A stretch of DNA of 49,434 bases from Anaerolineaceae bacterium UBA1363 (GTDB lineage: Bacteria; Chloroflexota; Anaerolineae; Anaerolineales; Anaerolineaceae), in contig DBRR01000035.1 in assembly GCA_002306055.1 (NCBI GenBank), positions 1 through 49,434 on the forward strand. The letters run 5' to 3'. Below the pieces are notes generated by a model. The model worked only from the letters and a program-made list of their open reading frames with translations. It made no database searches and was not told the DNA's origin. Both the position numbers and the translations under genes were made by a program. This document shows positions 49,341 through 49,434 of the stretch, piece by piece. Every line of letters begins with the position of its first letter. Positions within the stretch are counted from its first letter, which is position 1.

Positions 49341-49434
49341 CATGCATATTGAGAAATGGATTTGTTAATCTTTTTACATGTATGCGTTTCAAAAGTCGGT
49401 AGTCAAGGGAAAAAAAGAGGAAGTTCCTATACAA

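Overview
The window reads as a piece of a chromosome from an anaerobic or microaerophilic member of the Chloroflexota, most likely class Anaerolineae. This is an inference from gene content, not from a marker-gene search. The supporting genes are a class II (B12-dependent) ribonucleotide reductase, a rubrerythrin, a bacterial-type Elp3, a cyclic-2,3-diphosphoglycerate-synthetase-like GTPase, an archaeal-type AspRS, a lipoprotein with an NBR1/FW-like domain on a Thr/Pro stalk, and GC-rich hairpin repeats between genes. Most of the window is compact housekeeping DNA with many 1-4 bp gene overlaps. No transposase, integrase, phage gene or CRISPR array was seen.

Layout. 1-528: degenerate tandem repeat, then a promoter with two NrdR boxes. 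529-3574: nrdR-nrdJ. 3670-4982: strong convergent hairpin and obgE. 5121-11226: a heliorhodopsin gene facing away from a tightly coupled four-gene operon (two CrtI-like FAD oxidoreductases, a CrtQ-like glycosyltransferase, a CrtO-like acyltransferase) that resembles the late steps of glycosylated, acylated carotenoid synthesis. 11383-14922 (minus): cDPGS-like GTPase, argS, rpsT. 14974-15600: hairpin-repeat island. 15643-15977: RNase P RNA. 16041-17966: stalked lipoprotein. 18046-20756 (minus): def-recF-membrane protein-nitroreductase. 20891-27283 (minus): ruvB, queA, clpC and a CNBD/PH-like membrane protein. 27366-31194: a polyprenol-sugar-type glycosyltransferase convergent with two envelope membrane proteins. 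31276-37853 (plus): flavin reductase, then a probable seven-gene operon mcmA2-meaB-aspS-GNAT-prs-mutM-methyltransferase. 37871-39474 (minus): TetR regulator and SDR, with a clear operator. 39646-46053: rpiB, AIM24-like protein, elp3, two methyltransferases, a ZIP transporter and rubrerythrin. 46289-46476: tRNA-Gly and tRNA-Cys. 46586-49285: a DNA methyltransferase fused to an Mrr-like nuclease, followed on the other strand by a three-gene cassette of a DUF3467-like protein, a HicB-like protein and a HicA-like protein.

The two most interesting regions are the heliorhodopsin/carotenoid-type locus, where a retinal photoreceptor shares an intergenic region with pigment-modifying enzymes, and the right end, where a single-chain restriction-modification-like protein adjoins a small coupled HicBA-like cassette with a third member. 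Several promoters place a -10 box so close to the start codon that the mRNAs should be leaderless or nearly so.
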